NCBI GenBank assembly: GCA_964391365.1
Contig: CAYMKW010000005.1
Location: 1-51,875 of the forward strand
DNA: 51,875 bases
Reading direction: 5' to 3'
Source of the DNA: SXMI01 sp964391365
Lineage (GTDB): Bacteria; Actinomycetota; Acidimicrobiia; Acidimicrobiales; Microtrichaceae
Positions 1-8,173 of this stretch are shown piece after piece (the first letter of the stretch is position 1; every line of letters starts with the position of its first letter). The position numbers and the translations under genes were made by a program. The notes beneath the pieces were generated by a model that saw only the letters and a program-made list of their open reading frames with translations, made no database searches and had not been told where the DNA came from.

Positions 1-890
1 TAGGGCACGACGCGCACCTCGGCGCTGACCCGCTCGCCGGTCGGGTTCACCACCACGACCGACTCCCCGACGCCGCTGCCGGTGAAGCCCCCGGCGAACG
101 ACCAACGCGAGGACTCGCCCGGCACACCGAGTTGCATGCGCACGCCTCGGGGGCCGGTCGTCCCGTCGAAACGCTGGGTGGCCTCGGCCACGACCCGACC
201 CGAGCGCGAGCGGACGACCACAGCGAAGACGTCACGACGCTGCACGACCGCGCCCAGGTCCACGACCTTGACGCTGCGGGCGGGGACCACGATGCCGCTG
301 AGCTCCGCGGGCGTCCGGGCCGAGGCATCCAGCACCACCTCGACGTCGACCCCGGCGTCGGCGGGGAACGGGTTGAACAGGGTCAGCAGCGCCGAGGAGC
401 CACGGGCCGAGTTCAGCGCCGGGAACCACCAGCGGTCCGAGGTCGACGTGGCGCACGGCACCTGGTCGGAGTCGGTGTCGGTGTTCAGGCGGTGCTCGAC
501 GACCAGACCGGGGGTCGCGGACTCCACGACGACGGAGAGCTCGGGGGCACCGAAGGTCGGCTGCACGTCGATGGTCGTCGACCCACTCGCCGGGACCTCG
601 ACCGTGGCGGGAGGCAGCGGCCCGGCCGTCGCATAGGCGGTCGCCCGGGCCGTGGCGGCGTCCGGGCCGGGGTTCGTCAGGATCACACGGTGCCTCGGAG
701 GCTCTGGCGATCCGATCGACGACGCCGCGCAGTACCAGGTGCCCGAGACCGCGCCTCCGTCGAAGGCGGCCGGCACGACCGCCCGGTCGAGCGACTCGCC
801 CGACGGCTCGACCGGGTCGGGTACCCACACGACGAGTGCGGCGACGGCGGCCACGACCGCGGCCACGAGGAGCAGTCGGAGGGCGTTCAT
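1..890 (-). CDS. DUF5719 family secreted/anchored protein (partial, C-terminus cut by window edge)
   Basis: I read about 296 codons from ATG at 890 to the window edge. The N-terminus (MNALRLLLVAAVVAAVAALVVWV) is an uncleaved signal or single membrane anchor. The rest is extracellular and beta-rich, with repeated patterns of the kind TNPGPDAA, FNPFPADAG and VNPTGE, as in DUF5719 proteins. The function of the family is unknown. Its ATG overlaps the TGA of the upstream membrane glycosyltransferase in an ATGA junction (887-890), so the two are probably translationally coupled. In Streptomyces and relatives DUF5719 is also encoded next to a large GT2 membrane protein (from memory). The family call rests on this pairing and the beta-rich repeats, not on a search. 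Confidence 0.75.
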   Translation of the reverse strand, partial: MNALRLLLVAAVVAAVAALVVWVPDPVEPSGESLDRAVVPAAFDGGAVSGTWYCAASSIGSPEPPRHRVILTNPGPDAATARATAYATAGPLPPATVEVPASGSTTIDVQPTFGAPELSVVVESATPGLVVEHRLNTDTDSDQVPCATSTSDRWWFPALNSARGSSALLTLFNPFPADAGVDVEVVLDASARTPAELSGIVVPARSVKVVDLGAVVQRRDVFAVVVRSRSGRVVAEATQRFDGTTGPRGVRMQLGVPGESSRWSFAGGFTGSGVGESVVVVNPTGERVSAEVRVVP

Positions 891-3800
891 GGAGCCGCCT
901 CATCGCTCGAGGGATCGTCACCCACGGCCTCGCCACCGTCACCGGCGAGGTCACCGGCGAGGTCACCGGCGAGGTCGTCGCCGACACCCACGGGCTCCTC
1001 CCGGGGCGAACCGTCGGCGTCCTCGACGGGCCGATCCACACGCCTGCGGCGGGTCGGGACGGGGTCGTCGAGGTCGACCGGCCGCTCCACGTTGCGCACC
1101 CGACGGGTCGGTTCGCTCGGTCGGCGACGGATCACCAGCGCCAGCAGCACCAGCGCCGCCAGCACCTGGGTCGCCTGCAGTCCGCGGGATGTCGTCGGCG
1201 TCGACCAGGCCAGCGTCGACGGTCCCGTTCCGGCCACGTCGAAGCGCTGCCCCCAACCGAACAGGTCCGACCGCTCGGCCGTGGAGGGCGTGTCGCCGCC
1301 GACGGTGAGCGACCAGCCCGGATCGGCGGTCACCGCCTGGGCGACCGACGTCCCCTCGCCGAGATCGCCCTCGAACGAGGTGCCCGGCCCGAGGCCGAGC
1401 ACGGCCGGAGGCGCAGGGACCGGTGGAGCCGCCAGCTGCTCGGCCAGGCCGGCCTCACCCCCGCCTGCGAGCTCGGTGGAGGTCACGTCGCTGCGCAGCG
1501 GCCAGGCCGCCTCGACCCGGAACAGCGACGCGCCAGGGGCGAGCGGGATCTGGGTCAGGTCGAGCTGCTCGCGGAGGGCCGACTCGGTGCCGGCCGGCGG
1601 GGGCACCTCGAGCGGGGCGAACGGCTCGGGCGCCGGCCGGTCGACGAGCAGGACGTAGCGGACCCCCATCGGGGCCAGCGCCTGACCCAGGCGCGCCGTC
1701 CCACCGACGAGCGCCGCCGACAGGGCCTCGTCGACCTGCCGCACCCCCGGACCGCCGTCGAGGCGGTAGCGCTGGGTGACGGTCGGCTCGAAGCCCTCGC
1801 TCAGCCCGAACGCCAGTCCGCCACCCGCCGTCAGCTCCCAGCCGGCGAGCGGCAGGACGTCGGGATCGCCGATCCACAGCGTCCGGAAGTCGTCGCCCTC
1901 CGCCACCAGGTCGAGCGCCCGCTGGTAGTCCCCCTGGGGCAGGTACCAGCGGCCATCGGATGCGGCGACGAGCGCCGGGACGAGGCCCACGACGAGGGCC
2001 AGGGCGCCCACGCCCGAGAGCACCTGACGGAAGCCGAAGTCGCCTCCGACCACGTCGACGTCGAAGGAGAACGCCACCATGGACACGGCGACGGTCACCC
2101 CCAGGGCGGCCGGCACGAGCGTGAGCTCGACGCCGGCACCTGCGAAGTCACCGCGCTGGACGAGGACGAGGGTGCCTGCCCACGAGGCGAGCGCCACGAC
2201 CCACCCGGCGAACGCCCACGAGGTGCGCCAACCCCGACCGGTCACCAGCGGAACGAGCGCAGCGACGAGCAGTCCCCATCCGAGGTAGCCGAAGGTGACC
2301 GGGCCGATCGAGCCGGTCACCACCTCCGCAGCCGACGGCGCCGGTGCACGACCGAACCAGATCCCCGTGACCGAGGTCAGGTCCCCCGAGCGGAACGACT
2401 CGACCAGCCACGGCGAGAGGACGGCGGCCGCGAGCACGGATCCCGCCAGGGTGGCCACGACCATGCGGACCGCTCCACGACGCTCCCCCGCCAGGAACGG
2501 GCCGACGGCGAACAGCACGGCCGTCAGCGCGACCAGGGCCGCACCGGCCGGACTCACCGCACCCACGACGGCCAGGAGCAGCGCGTTGCCGGCGACGTGG
2601 CGGAACCATCCGCCGGGCCGTCGCTCACCAACGGCGAACGGTGCGACGCCCGCCCGGGTGGCGACCCGCCGGAGGAACCACGGTGCGACCGCCCAGGCCC
2701 ACAGCGCCTGGAGACGGCCGCTGCCGAGCGCGTTCAGCATCACCGGCGCGAGCACGTACGACGCGAACGCGAACGCCCGGGCCCGCGACGAGCCGGAACG
2801 GGCGAAGAGCTTCCAGGCGCCCAACCCGCCGATGAGCAGGGGTGCCAGCACCAGGAGGCGGCGTGCCAGATCGACGCTGCCGAGCAGGACCGCCGACACG
2901 ATCCCGAGACCCGGCACCACGGGCGGCGGCACGGCCGACTCGCCCAGACCGGCGCCACGCCAGGCCGTCCACCACTCGCCGAGCAGCGCCCGGGTCCCCT
3001 GTGACGCGTCGACGAACTCGCGCAGCACGGGCAGGTCGCCCCCGAACAGCTTGCGGGTGCCGACCACGACGACCACCAGCGCAGCGATCACCAGGGCCGT
3101 CGCCGCCCGGCTGTCGGTCGCGGTCAGGTCGCGGAGGTAGCCGCGACCCCCCTCGGTGGCCACGGCCAGTCGGCTCTGCCCCTCATCGGTCCGCACCAGC
3201 GAGGCCAGCCGGTAGCTCCCCCGGTGGACGAGCGGCTGCAGGTCCCGGTCGTGGGTCCGGCGGTAGCGTCGGATCGAGCGTCGCACCGAGAACGCACGGG
3301 GCAGGCCCGCGACACCGGACGCCAGGGCGGCGAGGTCGTCCCCGGCCCGGTGGAACCGACCCAGGACGACCGATGCGACGACGTCGGCCAGCGCCAGCAG
3401 GAACGATGCGGGCAGCCGGTACCAGGCGCGTCGGAACTCGACGTTGGCCAGCACCATCCTGGTCTCGTGCCGGATCGCCAGGCGGTCCCGGTTGATCGGA
3501 CGGCGGTCCTCGTAGCGACGCCGGTGCCGGACCACGGCGCGCGGGCAGAACTGGACCGACGCCCCGGCGATCAGCGTCCTCCAGCAGAGGTCCACGTCCT
3601 CGCCGCAGGTGGGGATGTCCTCGCGGAACCCGCCCATGGCCCGGAAGAGGTCCGTGCGCACCAGCATGCACGCGGTCGACACGGCGAAGACGTTCCGGGC
3701 CTGGTCGTGCTGCGACTGGTCCAGCTCACCGGCGTCGACCAACTCGGCGGAGGCCCCGTAGTCGTCGACGCCCAGGCCGACCGAGGACAGGATCGACGGA

Positions 3801-4318
3801 TCGCGCCAGTCGACGAGCTTGGCCCCCACGATCCCGGCGTTCGCCCGGAACGCCTCGGCGACCATGGCGGTCACGGCGTCCCGGCCCAGGACGACGTCGT
3901 CGTGGCACACGAGCAGGAACGGGGCGTCGCCGACCCGGTCCAGCGCGGCGTTCGCCGCCGCAGCGAACCCCCGGTCGGCGTCGCGGCGGAGGACCGTGGC
4001 GCCCGGGAGCACCCGGGTCACCCGCCCGGCGAGCGACTCCGTACTGGCGTTGTCGACGACCACGACGGACAACTCGGCGTACTCCTGACGGCCGAGCGAG
4101 CGGAGCGTGTCGTCGAACCAGGCGCCCGGATCGCGGGCGACCACCACCGCCACGACGGGAGGGGCACCCGTGCCGACGACCGCGGCGTCCGAGCCGAGCC
4201 CCCACTTGGCGTCCTCCTCGTCGTCGCCGTCGTCCTCCCAGACGAAGCCCTGGTCGCGTGGACCGTCGAGCACGTCGGAGCCGGCGGGATCCGAGGACGG
4301 GAACGCCGGTTCCTCCAC
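887..4318 (-). CDS. Large membrane-bound GT2 family glycosyltransferase (1143 aa)
   Basis: Residues about 50-330 form a GT-A fold family 2 glycosyltransferase: APPVVAVVVARD, then VVVVDNAST, then the metal/nucleotide site LVCHDDVV (D140, D141), then CGEDVDLCWR. The first 45 residues are acidic and probably disordered. From about residue 390 to 870 there are many hydrophobic segments, so the catalytic head is tethered to a polytopic membrane body. A large outer domain follows, then one more membrane segment (VLAALVLLALVI), and finally an Arg- and Asp-rich tail containing three DLAG repeats from a 12-bp DNA repeat. It is likely a cell-envelope polysaccharide glycosyltransferase using a lipid-linked acceptor; donor and product cannot be read from sequence. 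It starts with GTG at 4318 and is coupled to DUF5719 downstream. Confidence 0.85.
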   Translation of the reverse strand: MEEPAFPSSDPAGSDVLDGPRDQGFVWEDDGDDEEDAKWGLGSDAAVVGTGAPPVVAVVVARDPGAWFDDTLRSLGRQEYAELSVVVVDNASTESLAGRVTRVLPGATVLRRDADRGFAAAANAALDRVGDAPFLLVCHDDVVLGRDAVTAMVAEAFRANAGIVGAKLVDWRDPSILSSVGLGVDDYGASAELVDAGELDQSQHDQARNVFAVSTACMLVRTDLFRAMGGFREDIPTCGEDVDLCWRTLIAGASVQFCPRAVVRHRRRYEDRRPINRDRLAIRHETRMVLANVEFRRAWYRLPASFLLALADVVASVVLGRFHRAGDDLAALASGVAGLPRAFSVRRSIRRYRRTHDRDLQPLVHRGSYRLASLVRTDEGQSRLAVATEGGRGYLRDLTATDSRAATALVIAALVVVVVGTRKLFGGDLPVLREFVDASQGTRALLGEWWTAWRGAGLGESAVPPPVVPGLGIVSAVLLGSVDLARRLLVLAPLLIGGLGAWKLFARSGSSRARAFAFASYVLAPVMLNALGSGRLQALWAWAVAPWFLRRVATRAGVAPFAVGERRPGGWFRHVAGNALLLAVVGAVSPAGAALVALTAVLFAVGPFLAGERRGAVRMVVATLAGSVLAAAVLSPWLVESFRSGDLTSVTGIWFGRAPAPSAAEVVTGSIGPVTFGYLGWGLLVAALVPLVTGRGWRTSWAFAGWVVALASWAGTLVLVQRGDFAGAGVELTLVPAALGVTVAVSMVAFSFDVDVVGGDFGFRQVLSGVGALALVVGLVPALVAASDGRWYLPQGDYQRALDLVAEGDDFRTLWIGDPDVLPLAGWELTAGGGLAFGLSEGFEPTVTQRYRLDGGPGVRQVDEALSAALVGGTARLGQALAPMGVRYVLLVDRPAPEPFAPLEVPPPAGTESALREQLDLTQIPLAPGASLFRVEAAWPLRSDVTSTELAGGGEAGLAEQLAAPPVPAPPAVLGLGPGTSFEGDLGEGTSVAQAVTADPGWSLTVGGDTPSTAERSDLFGWGQRFDVAGTGPSTLAWSTPTTSRGLQATQVLAALVLLALVIRRRPSEPTRRVRNVERPVDLDDPVPTRRRRVDRPVEDADGSPREEPVGVGDDLAGDLAGDLAGDGGEAVGDDPSSDEAAP
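938..973. repeat. 12-bp tandem repeat, three copies, in the 3' end of the GT2 gene
   Basis: The unit GTCACCGGCGAG occurs three times without interruption at 938-949, 950-961 and 962-973. Being a multiple of three it stays in frame, and on the minus strand it encodes DLAG repeats in the disordered C-terminal tail of the glycosyltransferase. Copy number may vary between strains without breaking the gene. Confidence 0.9.
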
Positions 4319-4486
4319 CGGCGGACCGGAGGACTCGTCGGGTTCGACGGGGGGTTCGTCAGGGATGGCAGCGTCCTCCAGGGGGCGCGTCCGGCCGGGG
4401 CCGCACGCTCGGAACCCAGCGATCGTAACGCAGGGCCTGCGACGCTCAGCGGAGCCTCAGGGTCCCGACGCGTCGCCGCCGCGGCC

Positions 4487-4492
4487 TACAGT
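4487..4492 (+). promoter_or_regulatory. Candidate -10 element (TACAGT) for the rmd-gmd-cofD-cofE unit
   Basis: TACAGT ends 7 bases before ATG at 4500. Many other transcription units in this window have a TANNNT box 6-10 bases before a start codon, which fits leaderless transcription starting at or next to the A of ATG. No convincing -35 box is visible. Confidence 0.45.
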
Positions 4493-4499
4493 CCTCGCC

Positions 4500-4589
4500 A
4501 TGCCGGAGGCCACCTCGAAGAACAGCACGACGCCACCGCACCCACAGCGCCGGTCGTCGGCGACGTCGGCGCAGGGATCGGCGTCGTGA
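4500..4589 (+). CDS. Possible 29-codon leader ORF overlapping the rmd start
   Basis: ATG at 4500 opens a 29-codon frame rich in Ser, Thr, Pro and Ala that ends with TGA at 4587-4589. That stop overlaps the GTG start of rmd (4586-4588) in a GTGA junction, the same junction used between many true gene pairs here. The ORF sits 7 bases after a TACAGT box, so it could be the first translated frame of a leaderless mRNA that delivers ribosomes to rmd. It has no similarity I recognise, and chance remains possible because ORFs this short are common at high GC. Confidence 0.35.
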   Translation: MPEATSKNSTTPPHPQRRSSATSAQGSAS

Positions 4590-5497
4590 GGTCACTCGTC
4601 ACCGGTGCCGGAGGGTTCGTCGGCCACCACCTCGTCGCGCACCTGCAGGAGCAGGGTGACGAGGTCCTGGTGACCGACTTCATCGTCGACCAGCTCGACA
4701 TCACCGACGCCGACGCCCTCCTCGCCCGGCTCCGCCACGACCGCCCCGAGGCGATCTACCACCTGGCCGGTGCGAGCGACGTGGGTGGATCGTGGAACGC
4801 TCCGCACGAGACGTTCCGGGCCAACGCCGAGGGCACCCTCAACGTCCTGTGGGCGGCCCGCGAGGCGGGGGTCGAACGGGTCCTGACCATCGGCTCGGCC
4901 GACGTCTACGGAAAGGTCACCCCCGACGACCTCCCCCTCACCGAGGACAGCCCGCTGCGGCCCGTCAGCCCCTACGCCGCATCGAAGGTCGCCGCCGACG
5001 CGGTCGCCGAGCAGGCCTTCCGCGGCTACGGCCAGCACGTGGTCCGGACCCGCCCGTTCAACCACCTCGGTCCGGGCCAGAGCGACCGGTTCGTGGCACC
5101 CGCACTGGCGGCGCGCATCGCCGCGAACGAGCGGAGCGGTGAGTCCGAGGTCCGGGTCGGCAACCTCAGCCCCCGGCGCGACTTCACCGACGTCCGCGAC
5201 GTCGTGCGGGCCTACCGGCTGCTGGTCGAGCACGGTCGGCCCGGCGAGGTCTACAACGTGTGCTCCGGACGGGCGATCGCCGTGGAGGACCTGGCCCGGA
5301 CCATGCTGACGATGGCCACGGTCCCCATGGAACTGGTGGCGGATCCGGACCTGCAGCGCGGCGTGGACATCCCGGTGCTGCTCGGCGATCCCGGCCGGCT
5401 GGCCGCGGACACCGGCTGGGAACCCCGGATCCCACTCGACGACACGCTCGCCGACCTGCTCGAGGACATGCGGGACCGGCTCTCCGGCACCGACTAG
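4586..5497 (+). CDS. rmd: GDP-4-keto-6-deoxy-D-mannose reductase-like extended SDR
   Basis: This 303-residue NAD(P)-binding epimerase/dehydratase-type protein has the Rossmann motif GAGGFVG (residues 7-13), catalytic Ser104 in GSADVYG, and the pair Y130/K134 in SPYAASK. The pattern RPFNHLGPGQ after the active site and the short length match GDP-6-deoxy-D-mannose reductases, which reduce the product of Gmd to GDP-D-rhamnose. The gmd gene directly downstream (10 bases away) supports this over a generic epimerase. The start is GTG at 4586; the frame is open much further upstream, but similarity begins here. GDP-fucose synthase is a less likely alternative. Confidence 0.8.
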   Translation: MRSLVTGAGGFVGHHLVAHLQEQGDEVLVTDFIVDQLDITDADALLARLRHDRPEAIYHLAGASDVGGSWNAPHETFRANAEGTLNVLWAAREAGVERVLTIGSADVYGKVTPDDLPLTEDSPLRPVSPYAASKVAADAVAEQAFRGYGQHVVRTRPFNHLGPGQSDRFVAPALAARIAANERSGESEVRVGNLSPRRDFTDVRDVVRAYRLLVEHGRPGEVYNVCSGRAIAVEDLARTMLTMATVPMELVADPDLQRGVDIPVLLGDPGRLAADTGWEPRIPLDDTLADLLEDMRDRLSGTD

Positions 5498-5507
5498 AAA
5501 GGCACCC

Positions 5508-6373
5508 ATGACGAAGACGGCCTTGATCACCGGAATCACCGGACAGGACGGTTCCTACCTCGCCGAGCTGCTCCTGGACGAGGGGTACACCGTGGTCGGC
5601 ATGGTCCGGCGCTCGTCGACGGTGACCTTCGAGCGCATCGCCCACCTCCAGGACCGCATCGCGACGGTGCAGGGCGACCTGCTCGACCAGGCCAGCCTCA
5701 TCGACCTGCTCCGGACGCACCGACCCGACGAGGTGTACAACCTCGCCGCCCAGAGCTTCGTGCAGACGAGATGTTCGGCAAGGTCGTCGAGGTGCCCCAG
5801 CGGGAGTCGACTCCCTTCTACCCCCGCTCGCCCTACGGCGTCGCCAAGCTCTACGGCCACTGGATCACCGTGAACTACCGGGAGTCCTACGACCTGCACG
5901 CCTCCAGCGGGATCCTGTTCAACCACGAGTCACCCCGTCGTGGACTCGAGTTCGTGACCCGCAAGATCACGAACTGCGTGGCCAAGATCAAGCTGGGCCG
6001 CGAGCGGGAACTCCGGCTCGGGAACCTCGACGCGAAGCGCGACTGGGGCTTCGCCGGCGACTACGTCCGGGCCATGTACCTGATGCTGCAGCAGGACTCC
6101 CCCGACGACTTCGTGGTCGCCACCGGCGAGACCTACTCGGTCCGTGAGTTCTGCGAGATCGCCTTCGGCCACGTGGGCCTGAACTGGGAGGACCACGTCG
6201 TGATCGACGAGGCGTTCTACCGGCCGGCCGAGGTCGACCTGCTCGTCGGCGATCCGACGAAGGCCCACGAGGTCCTGGGCTGGAAGCCCGAGGTGGGCTT
6301 CCAGGACCTGGTCACGATGATGGTCGACGCCGACCTCGCCCTCCTCGAGGGCCGCCTCGACTCCATCCGCTGA
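5508..6373 (+). pseudogene. gmd: GDP-mannose 4,6-dehydratase, disrupted by an internal deletion and frameshift
   Basis: Codons 1-87 from ATG 5508 (preceded by GAAAGG) match the Gmd N-terminus: TGITGQDGSYL, then EVYNLAAQSFVQT. At 5768-5770 the sequence jumps, in another frame, to the normal downstream part: EMFGKVVEVPQ, then SPYGVAK with the catalytic Tyr/Lys pair, then LFNHESPRRG to the natural C-terminus at 6373. About 40 residues normally separating SFVQT from SSEMFG are missing, including the catalytic Ser/Thr before the Glu. The two pieces total about 288 residues against roughly 325-350 for the family. As written it cannot make active enzyme. A deletion of 3n+1 bases at the shared G explains it, whether real or an assembly error. 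Confidence 0.85.
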
Positions 6374-6398
6374 TTCGGGGGACACCGTCCGCCCCGCC

Positions 6399-7421
6399 GT
6401 GCCCAGCGAACCCGCACCGGCGGTCGACGGCGGCGTCTGCGTCCTCTCCGGAGGGGTCGGGGCGGCCCGCTTCCTGAACGGCCTGCTCGGTGTCGTCGCC
6501 GCCCGCGACGTCACCGCCGTCGTCAACGTCGGCGACGACTGCACCATCCACGGTCTCGACGTGTCGCCCGACCTGGACACCATCACCTACACGCTGGCGG
6601 GCGCCATCGACCCGGGTCGCGGCTGGGGACTGATCGACGAGACCTGGCGGGCGATCGAGCAGGTCCGCAGCTACGCGGCCAGCGCCGGGGCCGACGCCGC
6701 CGGCGGGTCGGACGCCTCCGGATGGTTCGCCCTCGGCGACCGGGACCTGGGGACGCACCTGTACCGGACCTCCCGACGGCGGGACGGAGCGCCGCTGTCG
6801 CAGGTGACCGCCGAGGTCGCTGCGGCATGGGGACTGGACCTGTCGATCCTCCCCGTCACCGACGACCCCGTCCGAACCGTCCTCACCACCGCCGACGACC
6901 GGACGCTGAGCTTCCAGGAGTACTTCGTCCGGGAGCAGCACGCCGTCGAGATCCGTTCGGTGCGCGTCGACGGCGCCGAACGCGCTCGGCCGGCGCCGGG
7001 CGTGCTCGAGTCGATCGGATCCGCATCGGTCGTGGTCGTCGCCCCGTCCAACCCGGTGGTCTCGATCGACCCCGTCCTGGCGGTTCCCGGTGTGCGAGAG
7101 GCGGTGCTCGCCCGACGGGACCGGGTGGTGGCGGTCAGCCCGATCGTGGGCGGTGCCGCCCTCAAGGGTCCAGCCGACCGACTGCTCCGTGAACTCGGCC
7201 ACGAGGCGTCGGTCGTCGGGATCGCCCGGTGGATCGCCCCGCTGGCCGCCACCCTCGTCGTCGACCACGCGGACGCCGCCCTGGCCGAACAGGTCGAGGC
7301 GGCCGGAGTGCGCTGCGTCGTGACGGACACGGTCATGTCCCGGGCCGGCGTGGGTGCGGCACTCGCCCGGGCCTGCCTGTCGGCCGCGCTCGGCCGAACC
7401 GAACCGCAGGCGACGACGTGA
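6399..7421 (+). CDS. cofD: 2-phospho-L-lactate transferase (F420 biosynthesis), CofD/FbiA
   Basis: This 340-residue protein has the CofD N-terminal signature LSGGVGAARFLNGLL followed by VVNVGDDCTIHGLDVSPDLDTITY, which binds the nucleotide and metal. It continues with GDRDLGTHLYRT, SFQEYFVRE and the late VAVSPIVGGAALKGPADRLL. CofD/FbiA joins an activated phospholactate- or phosphoenolpyruvate-guanosine unit to the deazaflavin Fo, giving the first F420 form. The start is GTG at 6399, 25 bases after the gmd stop. The stop overlaps the cofE GTG (GTGA, 7418-7421), so the two are coupled. The order cofD-cofE matches fbiA-fbiB of other actinobacteria. Whether the native substrate is lactyl- or dehydro-type cannot be judged here. 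Confidence 0.93.
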   Translation: MPSEPAPAVDGGVCVLSGGVGAARFLNGLLGVVAARDVTAVVNVGDDCTIHGLDVSPDLDTITYTLAGAIDPGRGWGLIDETWRAIEQVRSYAASAGADAAGGSDASGWFALGDRDLGTHLYRTSRRRDGAPLSQVTAEVAAAWGLDLSILPVTDDPVRTVLTTADDRTLSFQEYFVREQHAVEIRSVRVDGAERARPAPGVLESIGSASVVVVAPSNPVVSIDPVLAVPGVREAVLARRDRVVAVSPIVGGAALKGPADRLLRELGHEASVVGIARWIAPLAATLVVDHADAALAEQVEAAGVRCVVTDTVMSRAGVGAALARACLSAALGRTEPQATT

Positions 7422-8140
7422 GTGGTCCGCCGGTGCCGGCACCGCTGCAGGTCATCCCCGTCCTCGGCATCCCCGAGATCACGAGGGGTGCCGACCTGGC
7501 GGGCATGGTGTGCGACGCCACCGAACTGCGCGACGGCGACGTCGTCGTCGTCACCCAGAAGATCGTCTCCAAGGCGGAGGGGGCGGTGGAGGCGGTCGAC
7601 GCCGACGACCCACTGAGCCACAAGGTGATCGTGGAGCGTGAATCCGTGCGGGTGCTCCGCCGGCGGGGTGAGCTCGTGATCAGCGAGACCCGGCACGGGT
7701 TCGTCTGCGCGAACGCCGGGGTCGACCTGTCCAACGTGGAGCGGGGCACGGCAGCGCTCCTGCCAGAGGACTCCGACCGTTCGGCCCGTCGGATCCGGGA
7801 CGGGATCCGCGCTCGAGCGGGCGTCCGCGTCGGCGTCATCGTGTCCGACACGTTCGGTCGGCCGTGGCGGCGCGGGGTCACCGATGTCGCGATCGGGTCG
7901 GCGGGTGTCCGGGTCGTGCTCGACCTGCGGGGGACGCAGGACGCCTACGGACGGGAGCTCCAGGTCACGGAGGTCGCGCTGGTGGACGAGATCGCCGCTG
8001 CCGCCGAGCTCGTCATGGGCAAGGCGACCGGCGTGCCCGTCGCCGTCGTCCGTGGGCTCGACCCGGGGGTCCTGACCGACGAACCCGCCTCGGTCCGCAG
8101 CGACCTGGTCCGGCCGCCCGCCGACGACCTGTTCCGATGA
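7418..8140 (+). CDS. cofE: Coenzyme F420:L-glutamate ligase, single-domain CofE
   Basis: This 240-residue protein matches the glutamate-ligase domain: IPEITRGADLA, VVVTQKIVSKAEG, the conserved ETRHGFVCANAGVDLSNV, then VIVSDTFGRPWRRG and GTQDAYGRELQVTEVALVDEIAAAAELVMGK. CofE adds glutamates to F420-0. In mycobacterial FbiB this domain is followed by an FMN-binding nitroreductase-like domain of about 200 residues that helps extend the polyglutamate tail and reduces dehydro-F420-0. Here the protein ends after the ligase domain, so that function must be absent or encoded elsewhere. The GTG start at 7418 is fixed by the overlap with cofD. Confidence 0.93.
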   Translation: MSGPPVPAPLQVIPVLGIPEITRGADLAGMVCDATELRDGDVVVVTQKIVSKAEGAVEAVDADDPLSHKVIVERESVRVLRRRGELVISETRHGFVCANAGVDLSNVERGTAALLPEDSDRSARRIRDGIRARAGVRVGVIVSDTFGRPWRRGVTDVAIGSAGVRVVLDLRGTQDAYGRELQVTEVALVDEIAAAAELVMGKATGVPVAVVRGLDPGVLTDEPASVRSDLVRPPADDLFR

Positions 8141-8173
8141 GCGGCGTTCCAACCCGACCGGAGGGGGTCCGAC

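Noticed and set aside
836..3004. A 722-codon open frame on the plus strand opposite the large GT2 gene
   Set aside because: Composition is Arg/Gly/Pro/His-rich and without family motifs, as expected for the antisense of a high-GC gene; the minus-strand frame has clear GT2 and membrane features.
3224..4585. In-frame extension upstream of rmd
   Set aside because: The frame is open only because it is antisense to the GT2 gene; SDR similarity begins at GTG 4586.
5771..6373. A separate 200-residue dehydratase gene starting at ATG 5771
   Set aside because: That ATG is the Met in the internal EMFGK motif of Gmd; there is no ribosome-binding site and the cofactor-binding half is missing.
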